DNA of 15,298 nucleotides, taken from NCBI GenBank assembly GCA_017612755.1, contig JAGAFH010000020.1, forward strand, positions 1 to 15,298. Reading direction: 5' to 3'. The notes beneath the pieces are model-generated. The model had not been told where the DNA came from, searched no databases, and saw only the letters and a program-made list of their open reading frames with translations. Below, piece by piece: positions 14,198 through 15,298 of the stretch. The DNA is from Clostridiales bacterium. GTDB taxonomy: Bacteria > Bacillota > Clostridia > Saccharofermentanales > Saccharofermentanaceae. Every line of letters begins with the position of its first letter. The first letter of the stretch is position 1. Made by a program: the position numbers and the translations under genes.

Positions 14198-15088
14198 ATG
14201 AGTAAAGTACTGGTATGCTGTCTTGGCGGAACGATAGGATCTAAAGTAACAGGGGATAAGACCATAAAGCTGGGAAGCGCTCCCGACAAGAGCTTTTTCG
14301 AAAAGACAAAGGTCAAGGCTGACTTTAAGATCATCACACCTATACTTTACTCGTCGGAAAATGCCGACGTCACATACTTCAAAGAAGCATTCAAGGGTAT
14401 CGTCAGGGAGGTCAAAGAAGACCGCCCCGACGGTATCCTTATCCTTCACGGGACAGATTCCGTGGCCTACTTTGCCCAGCTGGCAGTAAGGGCCCTTTCC
14501 TTCCTTAATCTTCCCGTCATAATCACCGGTGCCAAACTCCCGCCCCAGGACCTGAGGTCCGATGCCCAGAAGAACGTAAAGTACGCTCTCGGCATCATGG
14601 ACGCAGCCATTTCCGGAAAGACGGGAAATAACACTTTCGGAGTTGTCTTCTCCGACTCCTTCATGGGGGACACCTCCTTCGTCCAGGCATATAAGATGCA
14701 GGATGCGGACTTCCAGGGCGACTACAAAAAGTTCCCCGGTGGAAAAGAACCGAAGACCCTGACTGAAGAAGAGGCCATGGCTTTCATAGGCAGCGAAAAC
14801 AACAAAAAGGTAATCACCATCCCTAACACACCCGGCTTCCCCTACGATGCATTAGACATCACAAAAGCAGACGCCATCCTTATCGAGGCCTACCACTCAG
14901 GCACCGCCTCCACAAGAGGCCTTCCGGAACTCATCAAAAAGGCGACAGAAGAAGGGAAGAAGTGCTATATCGCCCCTTCCCACAGAAACGACACCAAGTA
15001 CGAGAGCGAAAAGATCTTACTGGAAGCAGGAGCGCAGCCCCTCTACGATATGCCCATCGAAGGCGCCTGGGCAGAAGTGGTTATCTGA
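14198..15088 (+). CDS. ansA: Type I (cytosolic) L-asparaginase
   Basis: This enzyme hydrolyses L-asparagine to aspartate and ammonia. The 296 residues contain both signatures of the family: GGTIGS (10-15) with nucleophile Thr12, and LHGTDS (83-88) with Thr86-Asp87. ITGAKLPP (109-116) supplies Lys113 of the catalytic set, and SENAD (53-57) gives the substrate-binding Ser. There is no signal peptide, which points to the cytoplasmic type I enzyme; it is somewhat shorter than the E. coli enzymes (about 330). GAAGGA (14183-14188) serves as the ribosome site, 9 bases before ATG. It is probably transcribed alone or with the DUF4153 gene. Confidence 0.92.
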   Translation: MSKVLVCCLGGTIGSKVTGDKTIKLGSAPDKSFFEKTKVKADFKIITPILYSSENADVTYFKEAFKGIVREVKEDRPDGILILHGTDSVAYFAQLAVRALSFLNLPVIITGAKLPPQDLRSDAQKNVKYALGIMDAAISGKTGNNTFGVVFSDSFMGDTSFVQAYKMQDADFQGDYKKFPGGKEPKTLTEEEAMAFIGSENNKKVITIPNTPGFPYDALDITKADAILIEAYHSGTASTRGLPELIKKATEEGKKCYIAPSHRNDTKYESEKILLEAGAQPLYDMPIEGAWAEVVI

Positions 15089-15133
15089 TAATTCCATTTT
15101 TCTAATCAGTTAATTCATCAGGAGAAATGGTAT

Positions 15134-15298
15134 ATGAAAATGTATCGGATTCTAGTATTTATTTTGATTGTTGGATTTGTGTTGATTAACTGTTCATGTG
15201 ATAGTTTTCAGCATGATAAGGAAGCAGATCTTCAGTTAAAGTTCTCGATGGATTTTGATGACGACGAATTGGAGCTTGTTGTTCCGTTTGATTCCGGA
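15134..15298 (+). CDS. Putative lipoprotein, 5' end only
   Basis: The first 55 residues are visible; the frame runs off the window end. A hydrophobic start (MKMYRILVFILIVGFVLINC) is followed by SCD, giving a lipoprotein-like signal with Cys20 or Cys22 as possible lipidation site, though neither lipobox is ideal (Asn at -1 or -3). The mature part is acidic (MDFDDDELEL, 42-51). AGGAG (15120-15124) lies 9 bases before ATG. The segment is clearly richer in T than the genes before it (codons such as TTG, ATT, GTT), hinting at a different origin or weak selection. Product not recognised. Confidence 0.65.
   Translation, partial: MKMYRILVFILIVGFVLINCSCDSFQHDKEADLQLKFSMDFDDDELELVVPFDSG

Noticed and set aside
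1..15298. CRISPR array, insertion sequence, integrase or attachment site
   Set aside because: No regularly spaced repeats, transposase or integrase genes, or terminal inverted repeats of the right size were seen.

Overview
The window looks like chromosome of an anaerobic Clostridia-type Firmicute (Lachnospiraceae- or Oscillospiraceae-like; the exact family cannot be fixed from the sequence). The reasons are strong AAGGAGG-type ribosome sites, a sortase-assembled pilus, a cupin/XRE-regulated polyamine transporter, DUF2975 and DUF4153 proteins, and rho-independent terminators. All convincing genes are on the + strand.

Region 1 (1-3713) is a pilus assembly operon. It holds the 3' end of an ancillary SpaA/Cna-B-type pilin, a two-domain Spy0128/FctA-like backbone pilin, a signal-peptidase-like protein that has lost the catalytic Ser and Lys (Asp45 and Gly82, the replacement pattern of the Streptococcus pyogenes pilus protein SipA), and a class B sortase with an unusual membrane tail. 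Both pilins end in [A/S]PTG sorting signals rather than LPXTG. A terminator closes the unit. It is a clostridial counterpart of the streptococcal FCT-3-type pilus locus.

Region 2 (3714-8946) is a polyamine uptake operon: a strong promoter with three AAGTTTAG boxes, an XRE-cupin regulator, then potA, potB, potC and potD, closed by a terminator. PotB carries an extra N-terminal membrane domain of about 175 residues.

Region 3 (8947-10890) is an accessory stretch. It has a DIP1984-family coiled-coil protein, a probable structured non-coding RNA with a long end-to-end stem and a tRNA-like T-arm (candidate Y-RNA-like molecule), a small stand-alone HIRAN protein, and an orphan PD-(D/E)XK nuclease resembling CDI-type toxin domains. 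Several hairpins and a short tandem repeat lie between them.

Region 4 (10890-15298) returns to household functions: a short glutamate 5-kinase (proB), an operon of DUF2975 membrane protein, small XRE regulator and DUF4153 membrane protein, a cytosolic type I asparaginase, and the start of an AT-rich putative lipoprotein that runs off the end.
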